The translations under genes and the position numbers were made by a program. Positions 35,206 through 43,311 of a DNA stretch of 64,000 bases are shown one piece after another. Source of the stretch: Methanorbis furvi (lineage in GTDB: Archaea; Halobacteriota; Methanomicrobia; Methanomicrobiales; Methanocorpusculaceae); assembly GCF_032714615.1 (NCBI RefSeq), contig NZ_JAWDKA010000005.1, positions 62,001-126,000 of the forward strand. The letters are read 5' to 3'. How positions within the stretch are numbered: position 1 is the first letter of the stretch; each line of letters starts with the position of its first letter. Under the pieces are notes generated by a model. That model was given only the letters and a program-made list of their open reading frames with translations. It was not told where the DNA came from and did no database searches.

Positions 35206-36369
35206 ATGATATCGATGAAAAATCCCTTCCATGTGATGATCATCCCAACCCTCGGGTGCCCCGGGCGATGCAAATACTGCTGGAGTTCAGACGTCAACTC
35301 GCCAAAAATGACCCTGGCAACAGCTGAAGCAATCGTCAAGTGGCTTGAACCATTACAGGACCAGCGGGTGACCTTTACCTTTCACGGCGGAGAACCCCTT
35401 CTCGCAGGCCCGGAGTTCTACCGCGAAGTTCTGCCAATGATTGAAAAACGTCTGCCGCATCTCAGTCCGGAGTTTGCCATGCAGACCAACCTCTGGCTGA
35501 TGACCGACGAACTCGCAGAGATTCTGAGCAGTCACCATGTCCCGCTTGGCTCCTCCATTGACGGACCAAAAGATCTGACCGACTACCAGAGAGGTGATGA
35601 CTACTTCGAGCGAACCATCGCCGGCTACCAGACAGCAGCAGCCCACGGACTTCTCGTCAGATTCATCTGCACATTCACCAACTCCTCGGTCGAGAGAAAA
35701 GAGGAGATCGTCGAGTTCTTCCAAAGTCAGGGATGGGTGATGAAGCTGCATCCCGCTCTCCCCTCCCTCAAAGGCGACAACCCGAACGAGTGGACGTTGT
35801 CCCCGACAGAGTACGGAGAGCTTTTGGTGTATCTTCTGGACGCAGCACTTGCGAATCCAGATGATCTTGAGATCATGAACATCAACGACCTCTGCCGATG
35901 CGTGTTTACCAGAAGCGGATGTGTCTGCACGTATGCGGACTGCATGGGGACAACATTTGCCGTCGGACCGAACGGGGACATCTATCCCTGCTACCGGTTT
36001 GTCGGAATGCCGGAGTGGGTGATGGGCAATGTGCATGACGCACCGACAGTTGAGATGCTGATGCAGACACCGGCAGGAGTGCGAATGCTCGCATTCAAGG
36101 ATCATGTGGACTCTGCCTGCAAAGACTGCGTCCACATCAGCTACTGCCGGGGCGGCTGTCCCTACAACGCGCTCGCGGGAGACGCGGACGCGTCTGGTGT
36201 TGATCCGCACTGTGTTGCGTATAAGAGAATTTTTGATGAGATCACCGCACGAATGGAGGCTGAGATGCAGACAGCACCCGCAGTTCCGGCGGGGGCCCGT
36301 GTCTCACGCGTGAGGCGAAAGGAAAAGCCGGGCGTTATGATGCTCATGAGAAAAATTGTGGAGAAGTGA
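35206..36369 (+). CDS. Radical SAM/SPASM enzyme, probable peptide modification (Mhun_1560-like)
   Basis: 387 aa. The SAM-binding cluster is 'CPGRCKYCW' (CxxxCxxC) near residue 15, with 'TFHGGEPLL' as the SAM-contact motif. The C-terminal SPASM domain has Cys-rich runs 'CVCTYADCMG', 'GDIYPCYRFVG' and 'CKDCVHISYCRGGCPYNAL', which normally hold two auxiliary [4Fe-4S] clusters. Anaerobic sulfatase maturases and peptide-modifying enzymes share this layout. I recall a methanogen-only group (Mhun_1560 family) with this look, but could not check it. No sulfatase and no obvious short Cys-rich precursor peptide is beside it. The start could also be 35215. The frame is open upstream into the repeat but unlike the family. 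Confidence 0.88.
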   Translation: MISMKNPFHVMIIPTLGCPGRCKYCWSSDVNSPKMTLATAEAIVKWLEPLQDQRVTFTFHGGEPLLAGPEFYREVLPMIEKRLPHLSPEFAMQTNLWLMTDELAEILSSHHVPLGSSIDGPKDLTDYQRGDDYFERTIAGYQTAAAHGLLVRFICTFTNSSVERKEEIVEFFQSQGWVMKLHPALPSLKGDNPNEWTLSPTEYGELLVYLLDAALANPDDLEIMNINDLCRCVFTRSGCVCTYADCMGTTFAVGPNGDIYPCYRFVGMPEWVMGNVHDAPTVEMLMQTPAGVRMLAFKDHVDSACKDCVHISYCRGGCPYNALAGDADASGVDPHCVAYKRIFDEITARMEAEMQTAPAVPAGARVSRVRRKEKPGVMMLMRKIVEK

Positions 36370-36370
36370 G

Positions 36371-36892
36371 ATGAAGTTTCTCGGTCCGTTAATTGTGGTA
36401 AAGGATATCGCTGCGTCAGTGCAGTTTTATCAGAATCTGTTTGACCTTGAGGTTGCGTATGATTTCGGTGAGAACGTCTCCTTCACGAACGGCATTTCCT
36501 TGCAGTCAGTTGCATCGTTTGCTCGTCTGACGGGAGTGAGTGATGATACGATTCTCTGCCGGCCGCATAATATGGAACTCTATTTTGAGGAGGAGGAGTT
36601 CGATCTGTTTTTGTCACGCCTGAAGGCGATGCCTGAGATCAACTATGTCCATGAAATGATTGAGCATTCGTGGGGCCAGCGGGTTGTGCGGATGTATGAT
36701 CCGAATCTGCATATTATCGAGGTCGGCGAGAGTATGGAGATGGTTATCCGCCGCTGTCTTGCGAGTGGGATGAGTGTTTCAGAGACTGCGGCAAAGACCC
36801 AGCATCCAGTTGAGATGGTGGAGAGGGTGGCGTTTGGAAACGCGAATAAACGCGAATCGCATGCCTTCCACACGCCGTTCCGTCGTGTTTAA
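36371..36892 (+). CDS. VOC-family (glyoxalase/bleomycin-resistance-like) protein with repeat-derived tail
   Basis: 173 aa. The N-terminal VOC fold is visible: 'MKFLGPLIVVKDIAASVQFYQNLFDLEV', 'NMELYFEEEEFDLFLSRL' and 'VVRMYDPNLHIIEVGESM'. The C-terminal 'GMSVSETAAKTQHPVEMVERV' resembles a short helical tail seen in related VOC proteins. The last about 18 residues ('GNANKRESHAFHTPFRRV') are encoded by repeat C2, so the normal stop was probably lost on insertion. It starts 2 bases after the rSAM stop. VOC proteins are metal-dependent lyases, dioxygenases or binding proteins; role here unknown. Confidence 0.85.
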   Translation: MKFLGPLIVVKDIAASVQFYQNLFDLEVAYDFGENVSFTNGISLQSVASFARLTGVSDDTILCRPHNMELYFEEEEFDLFLSRLKAMPEINYVHEMIEHSWGQRVVRMYDPNLHIIEVGESMEMVIRRCLASGMSVSETAAKTQHPVEMVERVAFGNANKRESHAFHTPFRRV

Positions 36893-36984
36893 CTCCTCCT
36901 TTCAGGAGTCGTTTCGGCCTGCTCACTGCTTCGCAACTCCGCAGCTTCGCAGAATAAAAAAAATAGCCAATGGCGATTTTGAAG
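36837..36984. repeat. Family C repeat, copy C2 (degraded)
   Basis: It begins GAAACGCGAATAAACGCGAA and continues TCGCATGCC. It then holds GGCCTGCTCACTGCTTCGC and, near its end, AGCCAATGGCGATTTTGAAG, both shared with copy C3. The matching right-end TTCGCGTTTC is missing. Its first 56 bases are the end of the VOC coding region. Confidence 0.75.
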
Positions 36985-36988
36985 AATG

Positions 36989-37033
36989 TATTGAAGACAG
37001 GAGTTCTGCGGCGATGAGTTTCATTGTTGGGGA
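36989..37033. repeat. Right flank of the rSAM-VOC cassette (inverted repeat)
   Basis: Inverted counterpart of 35075-35119, containing GATGAGTTTCATTGTT. Together the two flanks bracket about 1.9 kb holding the radical SAM and VOC genes. Confidence 0.85.
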
Positions 37034-37077
37034 CTTTTCTCTCCTTCACCCCACTTGAGGGACCTCCAAGGCATGTT

Positions 37078-37311
37078 GATGCTAGATGCTTCATGCTTGG
37101 TGCTATCCCCATTATGATTGGAAGAGGAGAGAAGTTGACGTTTCTTCCATCCTGACAATACACACATTTATATACTTTTAGAAAGAAATATATAATACGA
37201 GAGTACTTACGGAGCACTATCTACTATTTTGAAAGTCTGCGGGATTTTTTTGCTGGTCAGATGTTTTCTGATTGAGAAGCACCAAGCATCTAGCATCTAG
37301 CATCTAGCATC
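37078..37311. repeat. Inverted-repeat element with heptamer array (family D)
   Basis: Left end 37078-37104 (GATGCTAGATGCTTCATGCT then TGGTGCT) is complementary to right end 37278-37311, which holds AGCACCAAG followed by four tandem CATCTAG heptamers. The 170 bases between have no gene. They contain strong AT-rich promoter-like sequence (TTTATATACTTTTAG near 37149). Looks like a small non-autonomous element or a duplicated regulatory block. Confidence 0.8.
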
Positions 37312-37402
37312 AAAATAGGGGGGGGTGTTTCTCACTTCGAGATTTTTTGAAACACGAACAACAGACCGAAGCGGCGTTTTGGGGCTGTAATTCGTGTATC
37401 CC

Positions 37403-38503
37403 TCACGGCGCGTTGAACACGCCGGTCTCGGCAATCACGTCCCCATGCAGATTGCCGCCGGTAAGAATTGCGACGATCTCTGCCTGCTCACGGCGGGGAA
37501 GATTGATCTTTCCCGTGAGAGTAACGGTGTCATGCTCGCGGCAGTCATCGAGGAAAAATATCTGGCTGTCATACACCTTGCCGCCAACCCGCACCGTCAC
37601 CTCGAGCCGAACATCATGCGAAGTGCCGGGGCCGAGATTTTCCGCGGTTGCAACCATCCGGTACACTGCCGTGTCCCATGTAGAGGTGTCGGGTTCTGCC
37701 ATAAACTCAAAATTCATTACCGGATGTTGTTCGAGCGGGAGCACCTCAACCGTGACATCGGCAAACTCTTCAGGCAGATCACCGATACTCCAGCCTTTGG
37801 CGGTGGTCTCCTGATAGTAGTAGCGCGTACCATTATAGAGATAATATGTTCCGGAAAACATGTCGTCTCCTGCAATACCGACCGCCATATGTTCCGGGAG
37901 TTTGAAGAGCACCGTCTCGTGCCCCATTTCATGAAGCACAGAGGCGATAAGAATGGCAACATCCTCGCAGTCGCCGCCTTTGTCCACAAGCGTCTCTAAG
38001 GGATAGCGCGGATACTCTTCAATTTCGGTGGTTTCACTATCCGAGGTGTAGGGAAGTGACTGCACGAATGCGATGAAGTTTTCAATCGTTTCCTTCTCGC
38101 TGTATCCGGCTTTTGCACCCATCGCAGTAAACGCATCAGCAATCTCCTTGATGTAGGTGCGGTCGTAGTCCGAGAGGGCGTAGCGGACGTAATTGCTGTT
38201 TTTGGTGTGATCCTGTTTCTGGAAGTACTGGTATACGGATTTTGGGACGTCGATATAGTAGGTGTGGTTGGTATTCTGATAGGTCCAGGAAAACTCAGAA
38301 CGCAGCATTCCCCATGCAGTAGTGGGGAGAGGGGTCGGAGTCGGTGTGGGAATTGCAGTAATTTCCTGAGTGGGCATTGGCGTCTCTTCCGGCGTGGACG
38401 TTGGGATTTCCGGCCCTGGGACATACGTGATGCAGCCAGCACCAAAGCTTGCGAGAATGAGGAGGAGCAGGAGAAGTGCGAACGTGCGGTAGGAAAACTG
38501 CAA
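37403..38503 (-). CDS. Lipoprotein with transglutaminase-like domain
   Basis: 366 aa, anchored outside the membrane. The signal peptide 'MQFSYRTFALLLLLLILASFGAGC' ends in lipobox 'GAGC'. A Thr/Pro-rich linker follows (residues about 35-62). The transglutaminase-like core (about 90-250) shows 'RYPLETLVDKGGDCEDVAILIASVLHEMG' with the catalytic Cys in 'GDCED', and 'EHMAVGI' with the His. The C-terminal about 100 residues form a beta-rich domain ('VYRMVATAENLGPGTSHDVRLEVTVRVGG'), similar to CARDB/Ig-like domains. Probably a protease-like or crosslinking enzyme at the cell surface. Confidence 0.9.
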   Translation of the reverse strand: MQFSYRTFALLLLLLILASFGAGCITYVPGPEIPTSTPEETPMPTQEITAIPTPTPTPLPTTAWGMLRSEFSWTYQNTNHTYYIDVPKSVYQYFQKQDHTKNSNYVRYALSDYDRTYIKEIADAFTAMGAKAGYSEKETIENFIAFVQSLPYTSDSETTEIEEYPRYPLETLVDKGGDCEDVAILIASVLHEMGHETVLFKLPEHMAVGIAGDDMFSGTYYLYNGTRYYYQETTAKGWSIGDLPEEFADVTVEVLPLEQHPVMNFEFMAEPDTSTWDTAVYRMVATAENLGPGTSHDVRLEVTVRVGGKVYDSQIFFLDDCREHDTVTLTGKINLPRREQAEIVAILTGGNLHGDVIAETGVFNAP

Positions 38504-38573
38504 AGTAATGAGATACTATGTAGTGGATGGAAAAATACTTACCGAATATTTTGAAAGTCTTTCAGAAAAGAAG

Positions 38574-38647
38574 TGGACCCGAAGGGAGTCGAACCCTTGA
38601 TCTCCGCCATGTCAAGGCGACGTCATAGCCAACTAGACCACGAGTCC
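38574..38647 (-). tRNA. tRNA-Val (anticodon GAC)
   Basis: 74 nt, no encoded CCA. Acceptor GGACTCG pairs with CGGGTCC, discriminator A. Anticodon stem CGCC/GGCG around TTGACAT gives anticodon GAC. T arm AAGGG/CCCTT with TTCGACT. A 19-base stretch of the anticodon arm is duplicated 345 bases away at 38946-38964. Confidence 0.95.
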
Positions 38648-38691
38648 ACAGAGGTATTGCACCTGTGTGCTCTAATACATTAGACATTCCG

Positions 38692-38701
38692 AAATATAAA
38701 G
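38692..38701 (-). promoter_or_regulatory. TATA box of tRNA-Val
   Basis: Minus-strand reading CTTTATATTT, 45 bases before the mature tRNA 5' end. Close to the archaeal TATA consensus. Confidence 0.6.
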
Positions 38702-38945
38702 ATTTTCAAGTGATTTTCAAAACAGACCGGTCAGGCAAAAAACAGCAGGCTGAATAAAATCCTCCCGCACAAAAGAGAAAAAATCAGCGACTGTGCAGAT
38801 ATCATTCCATAAATTCTGAAGTCTCAGAAAATTTCAAAAGATTCAAGACACATCTACTCTCAAAACACAGCCAAAGTCTGCAAGCAGAAAAATCAGAACG
38901 GTATCAATAGCGCATAATTAAAAAAATAAAGAGGATTACCCTCAA

Positions 38946-38964
38946 TCTCCGCCATGTCAAGGCG
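38946..38964. repeat. Partial copy of tRNA-Val (possible att remnant)
   Basis: TCTCCGCCATGTCAAGGCG is identical to 38601-38619 inside tRNA-Val and in the same orientation. Similarity extends a few bases to the left (ACCCTCA against ACCCTTGA). It ends 15 bases from the serA stop. Direct repeats of a tRNA part are what integrases leave as attL and attR. Confidence 0.7.
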
Positions 38965-38979
38965 GCGGCATTGCTTCAA

Positions 38980-40563
38980 TTACAACTGCATGAACTTCGC
39001 AGAAATAATGCCATCGCTCTCCGCGACTTCCTTCATTACATTTGCCGGAACCAGATCATCGACCGCGAGAATCATCAGAGACTCTGCGCCGACATCCACA
39101 CGTCCTACCTGCATGTTGGAGATATTAATATTGTATTTGCCAAGAAGCACACAAACCGGACCAACAACGCCCGGACGGTTGATGTGATCTGCAATAATCA
39201 CATTTCCTCTCGGCACCAGATCCATCGAGTAGCCGTTAATTGCCGTAATGCGTGGACCGACACGGGTAACAATTCCCGAGATCGTCTGCTTGCCCTTCGC
39301 TGTCGTAAAGTTCAGCTCAACTAACGACTTGTAGTCGCCTGCATCAGCCGATGTCTTCTCAACGACCGTCATACCACGCTGCTGTGCGATAAACTCTGCA
39401 TTCACCACATTTGCCGGAGCATGCAAAGCCTTGTCCAGCAGACCCTTCAGGCCCATGCGGGTGGCATACTTCAGATTCTGCTTCATCTCAGAAACCTCGC
39501 CAAAGTACGCAAACTCAACCTCAGTGATAGCTTCGTCCGCAAGCTGGGCTGCAAGACCGCCCATCTTTTCGGTAAGCTGTGCGAATGGTTCAAGCTTCGG
39601 GCGAATTTCAGGAGCAATCAGCGGGGCATTCACCGCACTTTTTGCCGAGCCGCCTTTCAGTACCTCGATACACTGCTGGGCAACCGAGATTGCGACATTC
39701 TTCTGTGCCTCAACCGTGCTTGCGCCAAGATGCGGTGTGACAATGACTTTGTCAAGCGTCAGAAGCGGAGAGCTGGTTGGCGGCTCCTCCTCAAACACGT
39801 CAAGAGCAGCTCCTGCAACCTTGCCGGAAACTACTGCATCGTAGAGAGCTGCTTCATCAATGATACCGCCGCGGGCACAGTTGATGATGCGAACGCCGTC
39901 TCTCATCGTTGCAATCGAGTCCTTGTTCACCATATGCGTGGTGGATGGAATAAGCGGGGTGTGAACTGTGATAACGTCGGCTTTGGTGAAAAGCTCGGCA
40001 ACGCTCATCATCTCAACACCCATCGCGGCACCAACTTCGGCAGGGATGAACGGGTCGTACGCGATGACCGTCATCTGGAGAGCCTGCGCACGTTTTGCGA
40101 CTTCTCTGCCGATTCTGCCGAATCCGACAACACCGAGCGTCTTGCCGTTCATCTCATTGCCCATGAACTTGGAGCGTTTCCACTCGCCCTTCTTGAGGGA
40201 TGCGGATGCCTGCGGGATGTTTCTGGCAAGCGCCATCATCATGGCGACTGTATGCTCGGTTGCGGCGAGAGTGTTTCCTTCCGGAGCGTTCGAGACGATG
40301 ATTCCTTTTTTGGTTGCAGCGTCGCAGTCGATGTTGTCCACGCCGACGCCGGCACGACCGATGTATTTCATTTTGTCTGCCGCTTCGATGATGCGGGCGG
40401 TGACCTGTGTGCCTGACCGGACAATCAGTGCGTCATATTGACCAATGATCTTGACGAGTTCGTCCTCGGAAAGATCGGCTTTTTCATCAACATCACAAAA
40501 GCCCTTTAATATAGCAATGCCCTCTTCGGCAAGCGGGTCGCTGACAAGTACTTTGAAGCTCAC
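38980..40563 (-). CDS. serA: D-3-phosphoglycerate dehydrogenase
   Basis: First step of serine synthesis, 527 aa with a GTG start at 40563 ('MSFKVLVSDPLAEEGIAIL'). The NAD site is 'GVVGFGRIGREVAKRA', catalytic residues lie in 'NCARGGIIDEAAL' and 'VTPHLGASTVEAQ'. The C-terminal half has the intervening (ASB) domain and an ACT domain ('NVIIADHINRPGVVGPVCVLLGKYNINISNMQVGR'), so it is the long, serine-regulated form. The frame runs on upstream into repeat B2, which is not part of the protein. Confidence 0.96.
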   Translation of the reverse strand: MSFKVLVSDPLAEEGIAILKGFCDVDEKADLSEDELVKIIGQYDALIVRSGTQVTARIIEAADKMKYIGRAGVGVDNIDCDAATKKGIIVSNAPEGNTLAATEHTVAMMMALARNIPQASASLKKGEWKRSKFMGNEMNGKTLGVVGFGRIGREVAKRAQALQMTVIAYDPFIPAEVGAAMGVEMMSVAELFTKADVITVHTPLIPSTTHMVNKDSIATMRDGVRIINCARGGIIDEAALYDAVVSGKVAGAALDVFEEEPPTSSPLLTLDKVIVTPHLGASTVEAQKNVAISVAQQCIEVLKGGSAKSAVNAPLIAPEIRPKLEPFAQLTEKMGGLAAQLADEAITEVEFAYFGEVSEMKQNLKYATRMGLKGLLDKALHAPANVVNAEFIAQQRGMTVVEKTSADAGDYKSLVELNFTTAKGKQTISGIVTRVGPRITAINGYSMDLVPRGNVIIADHINRPGVVGPVCVLLGKYNINISNMQVGRVDVGAESLMILAVDDLVPANVMKEVAESDGIISAKFMQL

Positions 40564-40662
40564 GGATAATCCTGTACGTATTGGTGTTTGAACGGTAATA
40601 GTATTGTCCTGCTTCGTGGAGTTGGATTGGAGAGAGTTGGAAAATAATTTTCGTATGTGGCC

Positions 40663-40900
40663 TCGTTTGGGGTAACCACGGAACACACTGAACACACGGA
40701 ATTCCACGGAAAAAACACAGAATACCGCTTCGCTTACGGAAAACACGGAAAGTCTAAGGAGATTGGCATCTCAAAATGGTGACCTATACACATACCCGTA
40801 CTCTTAGGCTTTCCGTGTTTTCCGGCGCCGCAGGCGTTCTCCGTGTTTTATTTCCGTGGAATTCCGTGTGTTCAGTGTGTTCCGTGGTTACTCCAAGCGA
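40663..40900. repeat. Family B long inverted repeat, copy B2
   Basis: About 238 bp, ends TCGTTTGGGGTAACCACGG and CCGTGGTTACTCCAAGCGA. Its arms match B1 nearly base for base, but the central loop (about 40758-40802) is unrelated. It lies between divergent serA and ppsA and therefore within or near both promoters. Confidence 0.93.
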
Positions 40901-40996
40901 AACCAAGGACATAGACCCCGCTTCCCTCTACCACAATATACCCATCCCAACGCAATCTATTATTGTTGTTTGGCACCAATGTAATACCGAGTGTCT

Positions 40997-43282
40997 ATGG
41001 ACAAATCACCCGATATCTTATGGCTCAACGAAATCCGTAAAGATGACATCCCTTCTGTTGGAGGGAAAGGCGCCTCTCTTGGTGAAATGACCTCCATTGG
41101 TCTCCCTGTTCCACAGGGTTTTGTCGTGACCGCCCAGGCTTTCCGCAAATTTCTGCAGCTGACAAAACTTGAGGATTCCATCTTCGATATACTGGAAAAA
41201 CTCAACGTCGATGACAACGATGCCCTCAACTCGACCGCCGACATGGTCAAAGAGATGGTAAGTTCTGTAAAGATGCCAGAACAGATCAAAAAAGAGATCA
41301 CCGCATCCTACAAGAAAATGGGGTCAAAAACGGTCGTAGCTGTCAGGTCCAGCGCAACCGCAGAAGATCTGCCGGACGCATCCTTTGCCGGTCAGCAGGA
41401 GACCTACCTGAATATTCTCGGCGAAGAAGATCTTCTTCAGGCCGTGCAGGACTGCTGGGCATCCCTTTACGGTGCCCGCGCCATCTACTACCGTGCAAAA
41501 CAGGGATTCGATGACCGCACCGTCAATATCGCGGTTGTTGTCCAGCAGCTGGTTTTCTCGGAAAAAGCCGGAGTCATGTTCTCCTCGCACCCGATTTCAG
41601 GGGCAGCAAACGTCATCATGGAAGGCTCATGGGGCCTTGGCGAAGCAGTAGTTTCCGGAACCGTTTCTCCTGACAACTATGTCTATGACCGCAAAAACAA
41701 GCGGATCACCACCAAAACCATTGCCAACAAATCTGTGGAGATCATTCCTGACGGAAACAAAGGAACCAAAACCGTGACCGTTCCGGCAAACCGCCAGGAC
41801 GCTCAGGTGCTCTCCGACAAAGAGGTTGCAAAACTTGCAGAGTTTGCCGTAATCTCTGAAGAGCACTATAAAATCCCGCAGGACATGGAATGGGGAATTG
41901 TGGGTGACACGATCTACATCCTTCAGTCTCGCCCGATCACCACGATTCAGAAGAATGGAACTGCAAAGAACGGCGACTCCTGTGGTGATGTGGTCTCAGA
42001 CGCCGAAGTGATCTTACAGGGATACGGAGCATCTCCAGGAATTGCGTCAGGGCCTGTCGTAATTGTGACTGACGCCCGCGACACCTCCCGTGTCAAAGAA
42101 GGCGACGTCATGGTCTCGTCCATGACCAATCCTGACATGGTTCCTGCCATGCGCAAAGTTGTTGGTATCATCACCGACGAAGGCGGAATGACCTGCCATG
42201 CGGCAATCGTGTCCAGAGAGCTGGGCACGCCCGCAGTTGTCGGCACAAAGAAAGCAACGACGCTCCTCAAAGAGGGTCAGATCGTCACCATCGACGGAGA
42301 AAAAGGTCTGATCTATGACGGAAAGCTTGAAGCAGCAGTTTCGGCAGCAGGCGCTGCCGCAACCACAGCGGTCGCGGCAGCCCCGATTATTACCGCAACG
42401 TCTGTAAAGGTCAACGTCTCTATGCCCGAAGCAGCCGCCCGTGCGGCAGCTACCGGTGCTGATGGTGTCGGACTGCTCAGAATCGAGCACCTGATTATCG
42501 GTATGAACAAGACCCCCGGCTGGTACATTAAAAACAACAAGGAAGAGGAGTTCATCTCCGAACTTTACAATGGTATCAAGACCGTGCTGGACGCATTCCG
42601 CGGCAAACCGGTCTGGGTGAGAACGATCGATTCGCCAACTGATGAGTTCAGAAATATGGCTGGCGGCGAAAACGAGCCTGACGAGCACAACCCGATGCTG
42701 GGATTCCGCGGTATCCGCCGCGATCTTCGTCAGATCGATCAGCTGAGAATTCAGGCAGCCTGTTTCAAACGTCTTTGGGACGCGGGCTACGACAATCTCG
42801 GTATTATGTTCCCGCTCGTTCAGCACCCCCGCGAGTTTATCGCAGCAAAGGAGGCGTTCCGCTCCTGGGGTATTGATGTGGACAACCGTGTGCTCGGTAT
42901 TATGGTGGAGGTTCCGGCGTCCGCTATTATTATTGATGAGTTCATCAAGGCAGGCATCAACTTCTGTTCGTTTGGAACAAACGATCTGGTTCAGTATACG
43001 CTTGCGGTCGACCGCAATAACGGTCTTATCGGCGATATGTACGAACCGGAACATCCGGCGGTTATGCGGCTGATTGCAAGCTGTATTGAGCAGTGCCGCG
43101 AAGCGGGCGTTGAGTGTTCGATCTGCGGTCAGGCAGGCTCGGACCCGAAGTTTGTGAAGTGGCTGGTGAATCAGGGTATTGCAAGTGTTTCGTCAAACAT
43201 TGATGCAATCCAGAAGATTCGCGAGACTGTCGCAAAGACCGAGCGCCAGATTCTTTTGAATGCGGCGTTGAAGAAGAATTAA
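40997..43282 (+). CDS. ppsA: Phosphoenolpyruvate synthase
   Basis: 761 aa. Makes PEP from pyruvate, ATP and water, the entry to gluconeogenesis in methanogens. The ATP-grasp N-terminal domain begins 'WLNEIRKDDIPSVGGKGASLGEM'. The phosphohistidine site is 'GGMTCHAAIVSRELGTPAVVG'. The C-terminal PEP-binding barrel holds 'LGFRGIRRDL' and 'FCSFGTNDLVQYTLAVDRNN'. A linker of about 25 residues, rich in Ala and Thr, lies near residue 460. A GTG six bases upstream (40991) is an alternative start. mfnA follows by 29 bases. Confidence 0.96.
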   Translation: MDKSPDILWLNEIRKDDIPSVGGKGASLGEMTSIGLPVPQGFVVTAQAFRKFLQLTKLEDSIFDILEKLNVDDNDALNSTADMVKEMVSSVKMPEQIKKEITASYKKMGSKTVVAVRSSATAEDLPDASFAGQQETYLNILGEEDLLQAVQDCWASLYGARAIYYRAKQGFDDRTVNIAVVVQQLVFSEKAGVMFSSHPISGAANVIMEGSWGLGEAVVSGTVSPDNYVYDRKNKRITTKTIANKSVEIIPDGNKGTKTVTVPANRQDAQVLSDKEVAKLAEFAVISEEHYKIPQDMEWGIVGDTIYILQSRPITTIQKNGTAKNGDSCGDVVSDAEVILQGYGASPGIASGPVVIVTDARDTSRVKEGDVMVSSMTNPDMVPAMRKVVGIITDEGGMTCHAAIVSRELGTPAVVGTKKATTLLKEGQIVTIDGEKGLIYDGKLEAAVSAAGAAATTAVAAAPIITATSVKVNVSMPEAAARAAATGADGVGLLRIEHLIIGMNKTPGWYIKNNKEEEFISELYNGIKTVLDAFRGKPVWVRTIDSPTDEFRNMAGGENEPDEHNPMLGFRGIRRDLRQIDQLRIQAACFKRLWDAGYDNLGIMFPLVQHPREFIAAKEAFRSWGIDVDNRVLGIMVEVPASAIIIDEFIKAGINFCSFGTNDLVQYTLAVDRNNGLIGDMYEPEHPAVMRLIASCIEQCREAGVECSICGQAGSDPKFVKWLVNQGIASVSSNIDAIQKIRETVAKTERQILLNAALKKN

Positions 43283-43311
43283 TTTTTCCAAATTTTTTCA
43301 GGCGTTATTTT

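Larger units (their letters stand above)
38648..38979. other. AT-rich spacer between tRNA-Val and serA
   Basis: 332 bases without a gene. It holds the tRNA-Val promoter and, at 38946-38964, a perfect 19-base copy of the tRNA-Val anticodon arm. The stretch between the two copies is A-rich and has no coding capacity. Confidence 0.6.

Noticed and set aside
42047-43054. Long open frame antisense to ppsA (335 aa)
   Set aside because: No motif, and the plus-strand gene is unambiguous.
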